In this document: positions 53,801-64,000 of the stretch, one piece after another | How positions within the stretch are numbered: position 1 is the first letter of the stretch | How the letters are laid out: every line of letters begins with the position of its first letter | Assembly (NCBI RefSeq): GCF_023973825.1 | Contig: NC_090125.1 | Span: 442,501-506,500 of the forward strand | Length of the DNA: 64,000 bases | Source of the DNA: Plasmodium brasilianum | Taxonomy: Eukaryota > Apicomplexa > Aconoidasida > Haemosporida > Plasmodiidae | Reading direction: 5' to 3' | Program-made: the position numbers and the translations under genes | Notes under the pieces: model-generated | Seen by the model: only the letters and a program-made list of their open reading frames with translations | Databases searched by the model: none | Told to the model about the DNA's origin: nothing

Positions 53801-56244
53801 GACATCATAGGTGGTTTTAAATAATTAACAGAGCGTGCTGGAATTGTTTTATGTTTACTCTTTTGTCTGATATAACTAGAGAACATATTTACATTTCTCA
53901 TATTTACATTTCTCATATTTACATTTCTCATATTTACATTTCTCATGTTTACATTTTTCATGTTAACATTTTTCATGTTTAAACTTCTCGTGTTTACATC
54001 TCTCACGTTTACATTTCTCATCTTTTCTATATCCTCTATTTTATTTGATTGAAACGTACTATTTTTAAAATTATTAAAAATATTATTTAATAGTAAACTT
54101 TCCTTTATAGATTTATTATCCAAAGAAGTGGATGGAACTTGAGGTCTAAAATCATAACATGAAGACGAATTACTACTATTTGTAAGCCGTTCCGATGTGC
54201 ATAAATTTAGTTCAGTTTTATACGTTTTGTTACATATTGAATTAAAACTTCCATAATTATTAACAATAGTATTATTACCCATTGTGTATACACTATTACT
54301 TGGACTTTTATCTAAATCTTGATCTATTCTTACTGTATTCAGATTTTCACATTTATTCTGAATAATAAAATTATCATTATCACTCATTATAATAACTGAC
54401 TTAATACTTAATGGGCTTCTATATCCTATTTCTGTTGAATATTCATTGTATTTAATAAAGTAACCAATAGCATTGTTCATTTTATACTCTCCTTCAAAAA
54501 TTACTCTATCATTATATATGAGCATACCCCACCCATTTCGAACATTATTAACAGTTTCCCCTATATAATAATATTTTTTATTTTTTTCCTTTTCGGATAT
54601 ATTTAAAGAAGTACTAGAAACTGACGAATACGTATCGACTACTTTAAGCCGTTCTGATGAATAGTTTTTTATCACTTTGTATCTGTTCTTTTCAATACAA
54701 CTTAGATTACTATCACTGTAAAATATTTCGTTCGACTGATTCATTATTTTATCTTCCACATGGTTTCTTCCCAAGCTATCTTCTTCTTCACATCGTTTAT
54801 TAGAGCAGCTTTCTTCTAACCGTTCGGACTTCCAATGATGGGATGTATCCTTCTTCTCCTTTTGCTGCTTCCCCGCACTCTTCACATAGCCGTTTCTACC
54901 AAAGCTATCACTATTGACCGAATTTCCACTGTTACTATCCTCTTGACGCAAAAAGGACGAATTGAATCTATTCACTTCCTTATCATTACACAAATTTTTA
55001 TTCTTAATATAATCATCATAGTCATAATATATATTTGATATCCTATTACCTGTGTATGTATGATATAAAAATTCAGGATTTTCGTTTTCGATTAATTCTA
55101 TATCTATTCCCCCAGTATCATAAACAATTAAACTTTTTACATTTTTTCTTAAAAAAACATCTGATATTATATCACTATTTACTAGTTTTGTTCCACTTAC
55201 CTTGCTTTTTCTTCCTATGCTTTCTTCTATCATTTTTGTTCCATGGCATTTTGAGTTTGTCACATGGAACTCTCTTTCTGTTGATCGTTTTGCTCCATTC
55301 TTAAACTTTTCCTCGTATAATACTCCTTCTAAATGATCGCAGCAATTCTTTATTCTACTAATCTGCTTTTCATGTAGTCCTTCCCCTTCGCTAAGCGCCT
55401 CCTTCTCTTCTGTTTCTTTCCCACTGCATTGATTTTTCCTTGTCCTGTTTATGGCCACTGCTTTGTGTCTGCTCCTACTGTTATTACAAATTCCCCTTCT
55501 TTCCTTTGAATCACTCAGTCTACGATTAGACCGGGGAACATTCTCTTCGGAAATACTTTTCGCAGATAAGAATTTACCTGTGCGTTCCCCCCTTTCCATT
55601 TTTACTTCATTTGATATTTTTTTATGAACAAAATCTTGTTTGAAAATTTGGATATTTTTTTTACCCTCTTTTGAAATACTACTATAGGTGGCATTTTTTT
55701 CAAACATTGCTTCGTCATTTAGCATTTTACCATTTAGCATTTTACCATTTAGCATTTTACCATTTAGCATTTTACCATTTAGCATTTTACCATTTAGCAT
55801 TTTGCCATTTAGAATTTCGTTATTTTCCCTCTCATCATTTTCCCTCTCATCATTTTCCATCTCATCATTTTCCCTCTCATCATTTTCCCTCTCATCATTT
55901 TCCCTCTCATCATTTTCCATCTCATCATTTTCCCTCTCATCATTTTCCCTCTCATCATCCGTTTTATTATATGTTATATTTTTGGATATATTACTCAATA
56001 ATTTTTGAAAAAATGAGGAATAAAATTGTGTATTCTCATTTTCACAAATTTTTTTTGGTGGCTCTGTTTTAAATCTTCTACTACTTCGTACATAATTTTT
56101 TTTTAAATTTGTGTCGTTATAATTATTCTCATTAAAATTGTTATTCAAATTTAACCGCTCGTCCAAATTTCTTAAGTTATCATAAAATAACTTGTCGGAA
56201 TTACAAAATAGCTTCCTTGACACACCTGAGCTCAATTCGTTCAT
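50809..56244 (-). CDS. TKL3: Tyrosine-kinase-like protein TKL3 (MORN, SAM and kinase domains)
   Basis: An 1811-residue single-exon protein. Residues about 555-605 hold MORN-type motifs (YIGETVNNVRNGWGMLIYND, FEGEYKMNNAIGYF). A SAM domain lies at about 1327-1392 (WSVNMLYNFLKMIGL, LKLTDKELKKLNI). The kinase domain fills the C-terminus: glycine loop IGGGSYAQVFRAKYKG (about 1427), Lys in VACKLF (about 1447), HRDLKLSNILLDEN (about 1658), ISDFGLS (about 1677) and YAAPEVLKG (about 1703). All catalytic residues are present, so it should be active. An acidic insert of about 100 residues splits the N-lobe. This MORN/SAM/TKL layout is that of P. falciparum TKL3. Targets are unknown from sequence. The N-terminal two-thirds is mostly low complexity with three different 15-bp coding repeats. 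Confidence 0.93.
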   Translation of the reverse strand: MNELSSGVSRKLFCNSDKLFYDNLRNLDERLNLNNNFNENNYNDTNLKKNYVRSSRRFKTEPPKKICENENTQFYSSFFQKLLSNISKNITYNKTDDERENDERENDEMENDERENDERENDERENDEMENDERENDERENNEILNGKMLNGKMLNGKMLNGKMLNGKMLNGKMLNDEAMFEKNATYSSISKEGKKNIQIFKQDFVHKKISNEVKMERGERTGKFLSAKSISEENVPRSNRRLSDSKERRGICNNSRSRHKAVAINRTRKNQCSGKETEEKEALSEGEGLHEKQISRIKNCCDHLEGVLYEEKFKNGAKRSTEREFHVTNSKCHGTKMIEESIGRKSKVSGTKLVNSDIISDVFLRKNVKSLIVYDTGGIDIELIENENPEFLYHTYTGNRISNIYYDYDDYIKNKNLCNDKEVNRFNSSFLRQEDSNSGNSVNSDSFGRNGYVKSAGKQQKEKKDTSHHWKSERLEESCSNKRCEEEDSLGRNHVEDKIMNQSNEIFYSDSNLSCIEKNRYKVIKNYSSERLKVVDTYSSVSSTSLNISEKEKNKKYYYIGETVNNVRNGWGMLIYNDRVIFEGEYKMNNAIGYFIKYNEYSTEIGYRSPLSIKSVIIMSDNDNFIIQNKCENLNTVRIDQDLDKSPSNSVYTMGNNTIVNNYGSFNSICNKTYKTELNLCTSERLTNSSNSSSCYDFRPQVPSTSLDNKSIKESLLLNNIFNNFKNSTFQSNKIEDIEKMRNVNVRDVNTRSLNMKNVNMKNVNMRNVNMRNVNMRNVNMRNVNMFSSYIRQKSKHKTIPARSVNYLKPPMMSFIKNNDLFFNRNGFGKNVKSSSSTGRRKKEHRTTHFLSPMNIIVTSFDTDDETISSDNNEEGKNGLGGQVGCRSGANPLRRIDKQKHVVQQKIANCINISVNSKGNTNSSCSSNNNSGYDSSHCNSSHCNSSRCNGSRCNSQEYNKGKLLSNLSDLHNETSETKESSTNHMDNPLYILTEGGKGLTCNSNDIQIEEGGDAMETVEEEGEGTEGEEVVNGFKVVEGEDAMETVEEGEGMCGEEEEEEEVNSFELMNGLKGEASGKKGGGINEYRSECSLEQSCTKKNSTEWHRGLKADCENVEDKQNKLNIIITDEYKNLICKNINNDSFVIKNNEITTFEKFMENRENYDWGNKWREAIKKGKDDGGNYEEVGSHNKNKTDMDKVNGRYSSHGNEKAVNSGTTDGYKHDNKSSKEKDYSEESKHTCDEQKSIGCSGKGIAVDNNIRGEKKEEINFYHFDKTLIRKRLRGATFPETHDDRQKNCFLFIDDYLTSNDDKFDMINEDVKLRASDYNKWSVNMLYNFLKMIGLKKEAYLFKINKVRGYHILKLTDKELKKLNINNTYVRKFVLSVFRFLVNSIDSADPLSLNFNTGQKFSFNNIRNICNSDIIILNKIGGGSYAQVFRAKYKGIYVACKLFLYNPKDISEESYCESYISTPRSSHKYIFPKISQNLSLVKAELRNKRAEEEEEEVEEHMEEEHVEDARIEEDQLSVVEGKARRDAELTENSSYTLQRNKKIKKMANLEIFRYFPTPVKYRNYEAKILYSLRACTNVIKLIGVCSLREGEESLILQYCPGGSLEKYIYRDEKKKSSIYTKCLSRPKIVKIFQQVAEGMYNVHSNQFFHRDLKLSNILLDENQNAIISDFGLSTYFSINDSPTAYAMYGNIFYAAPEVLKGEGFFKESDVWSFAVSLWEALTKKIAYDGLSASETFCKISAGELFLPIPNDIPSELSDLLRSMLQYDFTKRPLFDIIANKLEHIRLDAEMKLHCDIISFFDG
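53883..54025 (-). repeat. Coding 15-bp repeat (Asn-Val-Asn-Met-Arg/Lys) in TKL3
   Basis: About nine copies of a 15-bp unit (plus strand TTTACATTTCTCATA) encode the pentapeptide Met-Arg/Lys-Asn-Val-Asn. The period is a multiple of three, so copy-number change keeps the kinase frame. Located between the MORN and SAM regions. Confidence 0.9.
55720..55962 (-). repeat. Two adjacent coding 15-bp repeats near the TKL3 N-terminus
   Basis: One array (55720-55806, unit AGCATTTTACCATTT on the plus strand) encodes Met-Leu-Asn-Gly-Lys about six times. The other (55816-55962, unit TCATCATTTTCCCTC) encodes Asp-Glu-Arg/Met-Glu-Asn about ten times. They abut but are unrelated in sequence. Both lie in frame at residues about 95-175. 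Confidence 0.92.
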
Positions 56245-59200
56245 GTTTTTATTCAGACGAGATAATAAAAAGGTTCATACTTATAAGCACTTTTTTTTTT
56301 TCTTTTTTTTTTTTTTTTCGCGGGTAGCAAAAAAAATATTAAACCTTTTTACAGCTAATCACAAAAATATGTCTACGCTTCGTTATAAAAACATACGTTG
56401 TACACCCATACGAAAAAAAGATTCTTTTTTTTTTTTTTTTTTTTTTTTATCATTTGTGTATGTGCATATACATATAACCATATATAGCATATGTACGTAC
56501 TTCTTTCGTTGTAACAATTTTTTTTTTTTTTTTTTTTTTTTTTTCAAGACCCTCCGTGTTTCACCAAAACAAAGGATGTGTACTCTTCTCTTCCTTAAGC
56601 TGACCAGTTTTTAAAAATGAGACAATAATAACTATAAAGAAGGAAAAAATAATAAAATATAATAAATTAAATAAATAAATATATATATATGCGCATAAAA
56701 GACCTTTGTAAATATTACACTTTCTTTTTCCCTTATACATGCAGCATCATGAAGTGGGACAAAACGAAATGTAATATGCACAGAGTGAATATCACGAACA
56801 CACAATGTGTTGGATACATATATTATAAACACATTGATATACAATAAAGTACGTTTCAATAATGTGTAAATTAGAAAAATTAACGAGAAAAAATTCCTAC
56901 GGCTAAAACACAAAAATCGCATATCAATATATGAATAACTGATTTAGATATTCTTGTTACAAATGGAAAAAAAAAAAAATTAAATTGCACGTACTTATGT
57001 ATGTATGTATGTATGTATGTATGTATGTATGTATGTATAAATATATACATATATATTATGTATAAATTATGTATGCGCACATATATGTATATTCGTACTC
57101 TCATTCGTATGCACATATATTGTACACTCATTTGTATGCACATATATTGTACACTCATTTGTATGCATAATTGTTCGTATTTTCGCATGTACGTATGCGA
57201 GTATGTACGTTATGTATCAATGGGGAAATTTCCCAATATTTTTACTTTTTTTTTTTTTGTTTTCCCGACTATACCAAATGACAAACGTAAAAAAGCAAAA
57301 GCAAAAGCAAAAGAAGAAATAAATTAAATTGTCAAGAGTGTTAAGGAGAATACTAGCATTTTACTCGCTTTCCATATATTTATTCAGCCTTCCTTTCACT
57401 TCATTTTATTTCTTAATATGTAGTACGAAAAAAAAATTCACCTTTAGGCAATTACAGTATGAACAAAGCTAAAAGTAATTTTTTTTTTTTTTTTTTTTTT
57501 AAATATTATTTTCTTCATTTGCATATATATTACACAAGAGCTAATTAATATTATGTCATATCTCAGAAGTAATGACTACTCTTGATAACACAAACCTTGC
57601 GATTTAAGTATATGCTGTGATTTATGTATCAGTTCTTGTTCTTTTATGTATTTTACCGTTTCTTCCTTTTTCACTTATTTCACAGAGAAGAGGGATTGTA
57701 CATAATTATACATACAAATGTGTATTGCAACTAGCCAATTTTACTTTTACACATTCATAGATACAAACACTTAACATCCCCTCGTTGTAATGTAACTAGA
57801 TCAGTTATTCTTCATCCCATATGTTTTCCATTCCTCTTCATCATCATTAGTAAACGCTGGGAATTTAATTTAATTTTGCGTCGTACTTTATTATACTCAA
57901 AAAAAGGACAACTTTTATTTTTTTTTTTTTTTCCTTTTTCCCCCCCGTTCCCAAAAAAAAAAAAAATAAATATATTAATCTGAGAGACTTTTTTATGAAC
58001 ACAGTAATAAGAAACAGATTTGACAAAATTATTTTATTTTATTTTTTTTTATTTTTGTATTATGCACTTCGCAAATATACATATACATGAATACACATGC
58101 ATATCCAAACATAAATGTACACATATAACAACTGTGTTATAATCCTATCACATAAATGAAATTGTTTTTCATCTTTTTCAAAAAACTTGTAATCAAAACA
58201 AATGCCCCAAAAAAGTGCAAACAATATTACTCGTATCACCAGATTGTGTGAAATATACATGTACGTCTTATTAAATGAAATATTATCCCTTTTCACTTTC
58301 ACGAAATTGAGTAATATTTATACATAATTAAAAGGCAGAAATATGGATAGACTTTTAAATAATTCGTTAAATAACCCTAAAAATTAACTTATACAATACA
58401 ATGCAGTAATCATACAATTTACATTTTTGCTATTTTGCTTTATTTTATTACGTTTAATTTTTTTTTTTTTTTTTTTTATGAAAAATGTTAGCAAGCGATC
58501 ACAATATTCTATACATATTCATTATGCAAAGAATCCAAGTTAAACTTTTTAATGACCTATGAACTTTTTTTTTAATTCATCTAATTTGCTGATTTCCAAA
58601 ATTGTATACATGAGATTTACACTTGTGACGCATTTTTACATATACATAATATAATACAGATATATGATTTGTATATGTACAAATTTATGTATATATATGT
58701 AGTCACTTCCTTTTAATATAAATTATAAAAACAAAATTCTGCAAAAGTTTATATGCTGTATTAATATCATCTAGTTCATTACATGAAGTTGTAGTACCAC
58801 TGCATAAAAAATACTGCTTCATTCTTAATTTATATATATTTGTAAAATTAGTTTTATTTACATTATTTTTTCTTTTTCCAAAAATTTCTAATTTTTTTTA
58901 TTCAAGTTATTGATGACACTAAAATTAATCTGTTAAAATATAAAAATAAAATATAAAAATATGAAAATAATATATAAAATATAAAAATATAAAAATAAAA
59001 TATAAAAATATAAAAATAAAATACGAAAATAAAATAAAATAAAATATAAAAATAAAATAAAATATAAAAATAAAATAAAATATAAAAATAAAATAAAATA
59101 TAAAAATAAAATATAAAAATAAAATATAAAAATAAAATATAAAAATAAAATAAAATATAAAAATAAAATAAAATATAAAAATAAAATAAAATAAAATATA

Positions 59201-60458
59201 AAAATAAAATAAAGTATAAAAATAAAATAAAATAAATATACTAATTTTTTGAAAGATGAACCACGTCTAGAACTTTCTACTAATTCTTGACATAATAATT
59301 ATACATATCATATACATTTATATTTATATAGACGTTTTACTGAAGAAAGTAAGCCAGGTTTCATTGCAAAATCCTCGCCCTAAGTATATTAACCATTTAT
59401 GTAAACGGTAAAAATACTCCCATGAACTATAATTTTTTGGAAAATTATTGTTTTAAATTAAAAATTATAAAATAATAAAAAAAAATAATAATAGATAAAT
59501 GAATGCATAAATAAATTAACAAATGAATGAATGCATAAATAAATTAACAAATGAATGAATGCGTTAAAAAATAAAATGAACTAAAATAAATTAAAACAAA
59601 AAATTCTAAAATATTTTGAAAATATTGTAATATGAACATAAATGAGAATTGTAAAAATTTTGCATTCTTGTAACTGCACAAATTATACAAATTGTTGAAA
59701 GTACCATTTTACCTTTTCCTCCCTACATGGTAAGCTTTTAAACAATTTTTTAAAAAAATTAAAGTGTAATATTTACACCTTTAATATTGTTTTTCTCCTT
59801 CTTATTAACATTTCTTGTTCTATCAAATAATAAAAAAGAAAAAATGTTCCAAAAGAAAAACAAAAAATAGTAATTTGTTTAAAGATCCTAAACTTGTATA
59901 TACAAGCATATATATATATATACATACACCTGTACATGCAATATATTTATTTATGTACATAGTTTTTTAATCCATTTAATTAAAAAAAAAAAAGAAAAAA
60001 AAATATTTTATTCCCTATTTGTGCCTTTTAACCCCATGTAGCATTGAAAAGATATAAAAATGGATTTTTTATACAAACAACAGAAAGTTAACAGTATTTT
60101 ATCATCGTACAAATTGTATTTCCTCCTGTATTAACAGTTTTGCTTGAGCAAACGTACAAATACGTATATAGTTAATTAAATACAAAGTAGTCACACCCGT
60201 ATACTTATATTTTTATATTCGCATATATAATACATATTATAATTCCACGTGATCATTTTACCTGCACAGTTAATGTTGTCACGAGTAAAAAAAATCCTGT
60301 GTCGAAAGGACAAATAAAAGGTTGTAAATTGCGTGAACTAAGAGAAGGGGGAAAAAAAAAAAAAAGTTTAAGTTCCTTTTCTTAACTTCGAACAATTAAT
60401 ACCCCAGTTAATCCTTATATTTTTACATTTCTCATTTTTGTATCATTTCCATTTGAGC

Positions 60459-60492
<34 letters not shown>

Positions 60493-60605
60493 ATTTGTAC
60501 ACATACATATATTTACGTTGTGTGTATACCAATTCATGTACAACGTTCAAATGCGAAGCATCACGGCTGCGGATTTTCGATTAAATTTATGAACACGTTC
60601 AGAAA
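56245..60605. other. Longest divergent intergenic region; candidate small exons and RNA
   Basis: Separates TKL3 (-) from glutamyl-tRNA synthetase (+) and must hold both promoters. It contains T tracts (56425-56448, 56519-56544), an ATGT tetranucleotide run (56997-57036), a TA run (60462-60490) and a 300-bp ATAAAATAAAATATAAA array (58930-59235). Two items deserve attention but are not called as genes: a minus-strand ATG frame at 58060-58260 with a hydrophobic core plus a short acidic coding-like stretch at 57806-57875, and a relatively GC-rich unique patch at about 59325-59450 followed by AATTTTTTGG, which resembles an Sm site. Confidence 0.55.
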
Positions 60606-63013
60606 ATGGCCGATGAGCTCAAAATAAACATATACTATGGTAGAAAGTACCCATTTTTGTGTAGAACAGTGCGTAACATATATAATAATATTGTTAAGAA
60701 AAAAGAAAATTTAAACAGTGAGTGCCTAGTAGGGGAAAACATAAAATTTGTGAAAAACGAAAAAGTGGAAGAGATACAAATAGAATTTGTAAACGATGTA
60801 TCGGATGTAAAGTTTATACAAAGTAGTGACAAAATATTTGCAAAGAGTTTGGATTATTTATTGAAAACGAATTTATACCATTTTTATGATGAAAATAAAA
60901 AAAAAAAAAAATTCTTAATGTTTATATTCAAACGCAGTATGATGATTGGATAGATTTTTTTAGATATAAAGATATACAAGAAAATATTCAACATGTATGT
61001 GAACATATTAATAATCACTTACATTTGAATACCTTTGTTTGTTCTCATTTCTTAACCTTGTCTGATATATATATTTATTACGAGATGTATACATATTTTA
61101 ATATAACTAATTGTTATAATATAAAATATACGAAACAGTACAAGAATCTTAATAGATGGTTTAAGTTAATAACATCTTTGCTATATAACAAGGATGATGA
61201 GTTAAATATGTACTTACAAAAAAAAGCACTCATGAACAAAGTGAACATAACAAAAGATGATGCAAACACTGTGCATATGTTAAAACAAAAAGCGACAAAT
61301 ACTTCATATTCGGGGAAATTAGAAAATGCTGAAAAAGGAAAAGTAGTAACAAGATTTCCACCTGAACCATCAGGTTTTTTACATATTGGTCATGCAAAAG
61401 CAGCATTCTTAAATAGTTATTATGCAAATATGTATGAAGGAAAAATGCTACTACGATTTGATGATACAAATCCAGCATTAGAAGATATCATATATGAAAC
61501 AAGTATAATAGATGATTTAGAAAAATTAGGATTAAAATATGAAAAAATTAGTTATACTTCAGACTACTTCGCATTATTAGAAGAGTATTGCATAAAATTA
61601 ATAAAAATGAATAAAGCGTATGCAGATGATACAGATGTAGAATTAATGAGGAATCAAAGGGGTGAAGGTATTGAATCTGCTAATAGAGAAAATTCGATAG
61701 AACATAATTTACAAATATTTGAAGAAATGCGTAATGGTACAGAAATAGGAAAAAAAAATTGTATAAGAGCAAAAATAAATATGCAAAGTAAAAATAAATG
61801 TATGAGAGACCCTGTTTTGTATAGATGTATAGTGGATACACCTCATCATAGACATAAATTTAAATATAAATGTTATCCAACGTACGATTTTGCATGTCCA
61901 ATAATAGATTCAATCGAAGGAGTTACACATGCATTAAGAACGAATGAATATAGTGATCGAATAGAACAATATAATTGGTTTTTATCAATTTTCCAATTAC
62001 GTAAAGTATACATTTATGAATTCAGTAGAATTTCTTTTGTCAAAACGCTTATGTCCAAAAGAAAATTGAAATGGTTTGTCGATAATAGAATTGTCGATGG
62101 ATGGTCAGATCCACGTATGCCAACAATTAAAGGAATATTAAGAAGAGGATTAACTAAAGAAGCTTTATTTCAATTTATTTTACAGCAGGGCCCGTCAAAA
62201 GCTGGAAACTTAATGCAGTGGGACAAATTATGGTCAATAAATAAACAAATCATTGATCCAATTATTCCTAGATTTGCTGCTGTAGATAAAAAAAAAGCAG
62301 TTATATTGAAACTCACTGATTTAAGTCCAGATATTGTTGAAAAAAAAAGAGATTTACATATGAAAAATAAATCATTAGGTACTTGTACTATGTACCATAC
62401 AAACAAATTTTTCATAGAGCTAGAAGATGCCCAAACCTTCGTTGAACAAGAAGAAATTACATTAATAAAATTGGGAAATATAATTATTACGAGAGTCATT
62501 AAAAATGGCGAAGATGTTGAAGGTGGTGCTACTGTTAATCATGATACTCCTTTGAAGGAAATATTAGGTGTTTCCAACTTTAGCGGAGATTTTAAAACAA
62601 CAAAAAAAAAAGTACACTGGATACCCTACATTCGCGAAAAATTAATTTCATGTACCTTGTACGAATACGATCATCTGTTAACAGTGGATAAATTTGAAAA
62701 TGATAATAAAGAAGAATGGACAAAATTTATTAATCCAGTTACTAAGTACGAAACAGAAGTCTATGCAGAACCAGCTATTACTTCTCTCAAACAGGGGGAC
62801 AAATTTCAATTTGAGCGAAGAGGCTATTTTATTGTTGATCAAATATCTAACAACAATCATTTTCGCTTAGTCAAAATTCCGGATGGAAAATCAAAAAATA
62901 TGTCCATAATTAGCTCAAAAGTTGATCCTCAAGTTTTGGCGGGAACAAAAAATAAAACTGTCGCTATGCCTGACAAAGGGAAAACCACCCAGAAGGACAA
63001 CATGAAAATGTAG
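60606..63013 (+). CDS. Glutamyl-tRNA synthetase (cytosolic); frame broken at an A15 run
   Basis: The ATG at 60606 opens MADELKINIYYGRKYPFL and runs to an A15 homopolymer (60897-60911). The frame then stops within 15 codons, while another frame continues without a stop (ILNVYIQTQYDDWIDFF...) into the synthetase body to 63013. The joined length would be about 802 residues. Diagnostic motifs are RFPPEPSGFLHIGHAKAA (HIGH region), LLRFDDTNP, the KMSKS-equivalent LMSKRKLKWFVDN, and DGWSDPRMPTIKGILRRG, the eukaryotic-type GluRS pattern rather than GlnRS. The N-terminal 200 residues would be the GST-like interaction domain. The frame break is most likely a homopolymer length error or variant. From memory the P. 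falciparum orthologue adjoins TKL3, agreeing with this order. Confidence 0.88.
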
Positions 63014-64000
63014 TAAGGTCCTTCCTCCCATATGTTTCATATTTCTGCAAGTGAAAAAAGTATAGATCTTCTATGCTCGTTTATTATTTAAACAAGTAAA
63101 TTTTGTTATATTCCCTTTTTTCCTTTGCTTTTGAAATCTAACTCTTTTTCACCTAATTTGTCAGTTTCCATTATCATCATCCCCCTTACAGGTATCGTTC
63201 CTGTTTCGATTATCACTCCTGTTATATTTTTATTTTATACCTAATATTAGTTTTTCACATTTCGATATATTTTATCATATTTCTATTTATTTCTTTACAT
63301 TTCGATTTATTTCTTCACTTTGCATTTTATTTATTATTTTTTTTTTTCCTCGAATACCTTTTTATAAAAAAAAAAAAAGTATGAAAAAACATAAACACAT
63401 ATGCAAAAATGGAAACAAGAAAAACAAGGAAAACAAGAAAAACAAGAAAAACAAGAAAAACAAGAAAAACAAGAAAACCATAAATATGGCGTCATGTAAA
63501 CACATAAATTAAACTCACGAATACTTAAACGAGTACATGTAGAAAGTGCTTGTGTTCCTAAATACTCACTCGTGCAAATGGACTATACATATATATATAT
63601 ATGCATATATTGCACATACATAACATGAATACACAGCATGCGTACATAGCAGAAATACGCAGCATGAACATACTACAACGAATCTACATGACTATACTTG
63701 AATACGTAAGCATATGTTTGTTTTTCTTTTCGACGATAAACTATTAATGGCTTTCTAAAGATAAGCATTTATTTTATTTTATTTTTTTTAACGTCTCATA
63801 ACTTGGAGCTTCCCCGGAGTGTTATTTCACTTCTTCGATTCTGACCACATACTTTTATTATAAATATAATTGTCATAAACATAAATAAATAAACATGCAT
63901 ATATATAAATAAAAATGCATATATATAAATAAACATGCATACATATAAATAAAAATGCATATATATAAATAAACATGCATACATATAAATAAACATACAT
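63014..64000. other. 3' flank of GluRS; repeats to the window edge
   Basis: No gene seen. It contains T-rich sequence (63230-63360), an ACAAGAAAA 9-bp array (63418-63476), a TA run, and at the very end a 20-bp ATATATAAATAAACATGCAT array (63885-64000) cut by the window boundary. Confidence 0.75.

Noticed and set aside
57660..57760. Stem AATGTGTA...TACACATT after ATGA, considered as a SECIS element for a TGA at 57815
   Set aside because: The stem is too short and lacks the 3' GA side of the non-Watson-Crick quartet, so there is no support for a selenoprotein.
59333..59360. GACGTTTTACTGAAG considered as U5 snRNA loop I
   Set aside because: The invariant loop CCTTTTAC is not matched and the flanks do not form the required stem.

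Overview
The window is nuclear DNA of a malaria parasite (Plasmodium). The evidence is strong A+T bias, long poly(dA)/poly(dT) tracts, AT and ATAC microsatellites, short introns with GT..AG ends, and proteins carrying Asn/Asp/Lys-rich low-complexity inserts. Several proteins are recognisably plasmodial: cytosolic lysyl-tRNA synthetase, cytosolic glutamyl-tRNA synthetase, and a tyrosine-kinase-like protein with SAM and MORN motifs (TKL3). From memory, the P. falciparum orthologues of these three lie close together on chromosome 13 (around PF3D7_1349200 to PF3D7_1350100), so this looks like the syntenic block. The species cannot be fixed from sequence alone. It is not P. falciparum itself; P. 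malariae, P. ovale or a related lineage would fit.

Layout. 0.8-5.3 kb: two minus-strand genes, an organelle-type RsmD-like rRNA methyltransferase and a two-exon secreted protein. 9-17.5 kb: an OTU-like cysteine protease (+), a NEDD8-E1 regulatory-subunit-like protein (-) and a basic DUF4602-like protein (-). 18.6-23.9 kb: spliced SmE (+), a short coding exon on the minus strand that belongs to an unresolved gene, and lysyl-tRNA synthetase (+). 24.9-28.4 kb: an eight-exon coiled-coil protein and a small protein with a signal peptide. 29-35.3 kb: GPN3-like GTPase, an M50B-like membrane metalloprotease (two exons) and a repeat-containing unknown protein, all minus. 37-46 kb: a single-exon 3015-residue protein whose C-terminus resembles the end of Munc13/DUF810 (MUN) proteins. 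47-56 kb: five-exon ADAT2-like tRNA adenosine deaminase and TKL3, both minus. 60.6-63 kb: glutamyl-tRNA synthetase, whose reading frame is broken at an A15 run.

The genes are monocistronic and do not form a pathway. Translation and RNA maturation are over-represented: two aminoacyl-tRNA synthetases, a tRNA deaminase, an rRNA methyltransferase, SmE and an RNA-polymerase-assembly GTPase. Intergenic regions are long (0.7-4.4 kb) and hold many tandem repeats. Those repeats generate long but spurious open frames on both strands. Several exons were recovered by joining phase-compatible splice sites; these models are inference and need transcript support. I found no mobile element, CRISPR array, tRNA or rRNA gene.
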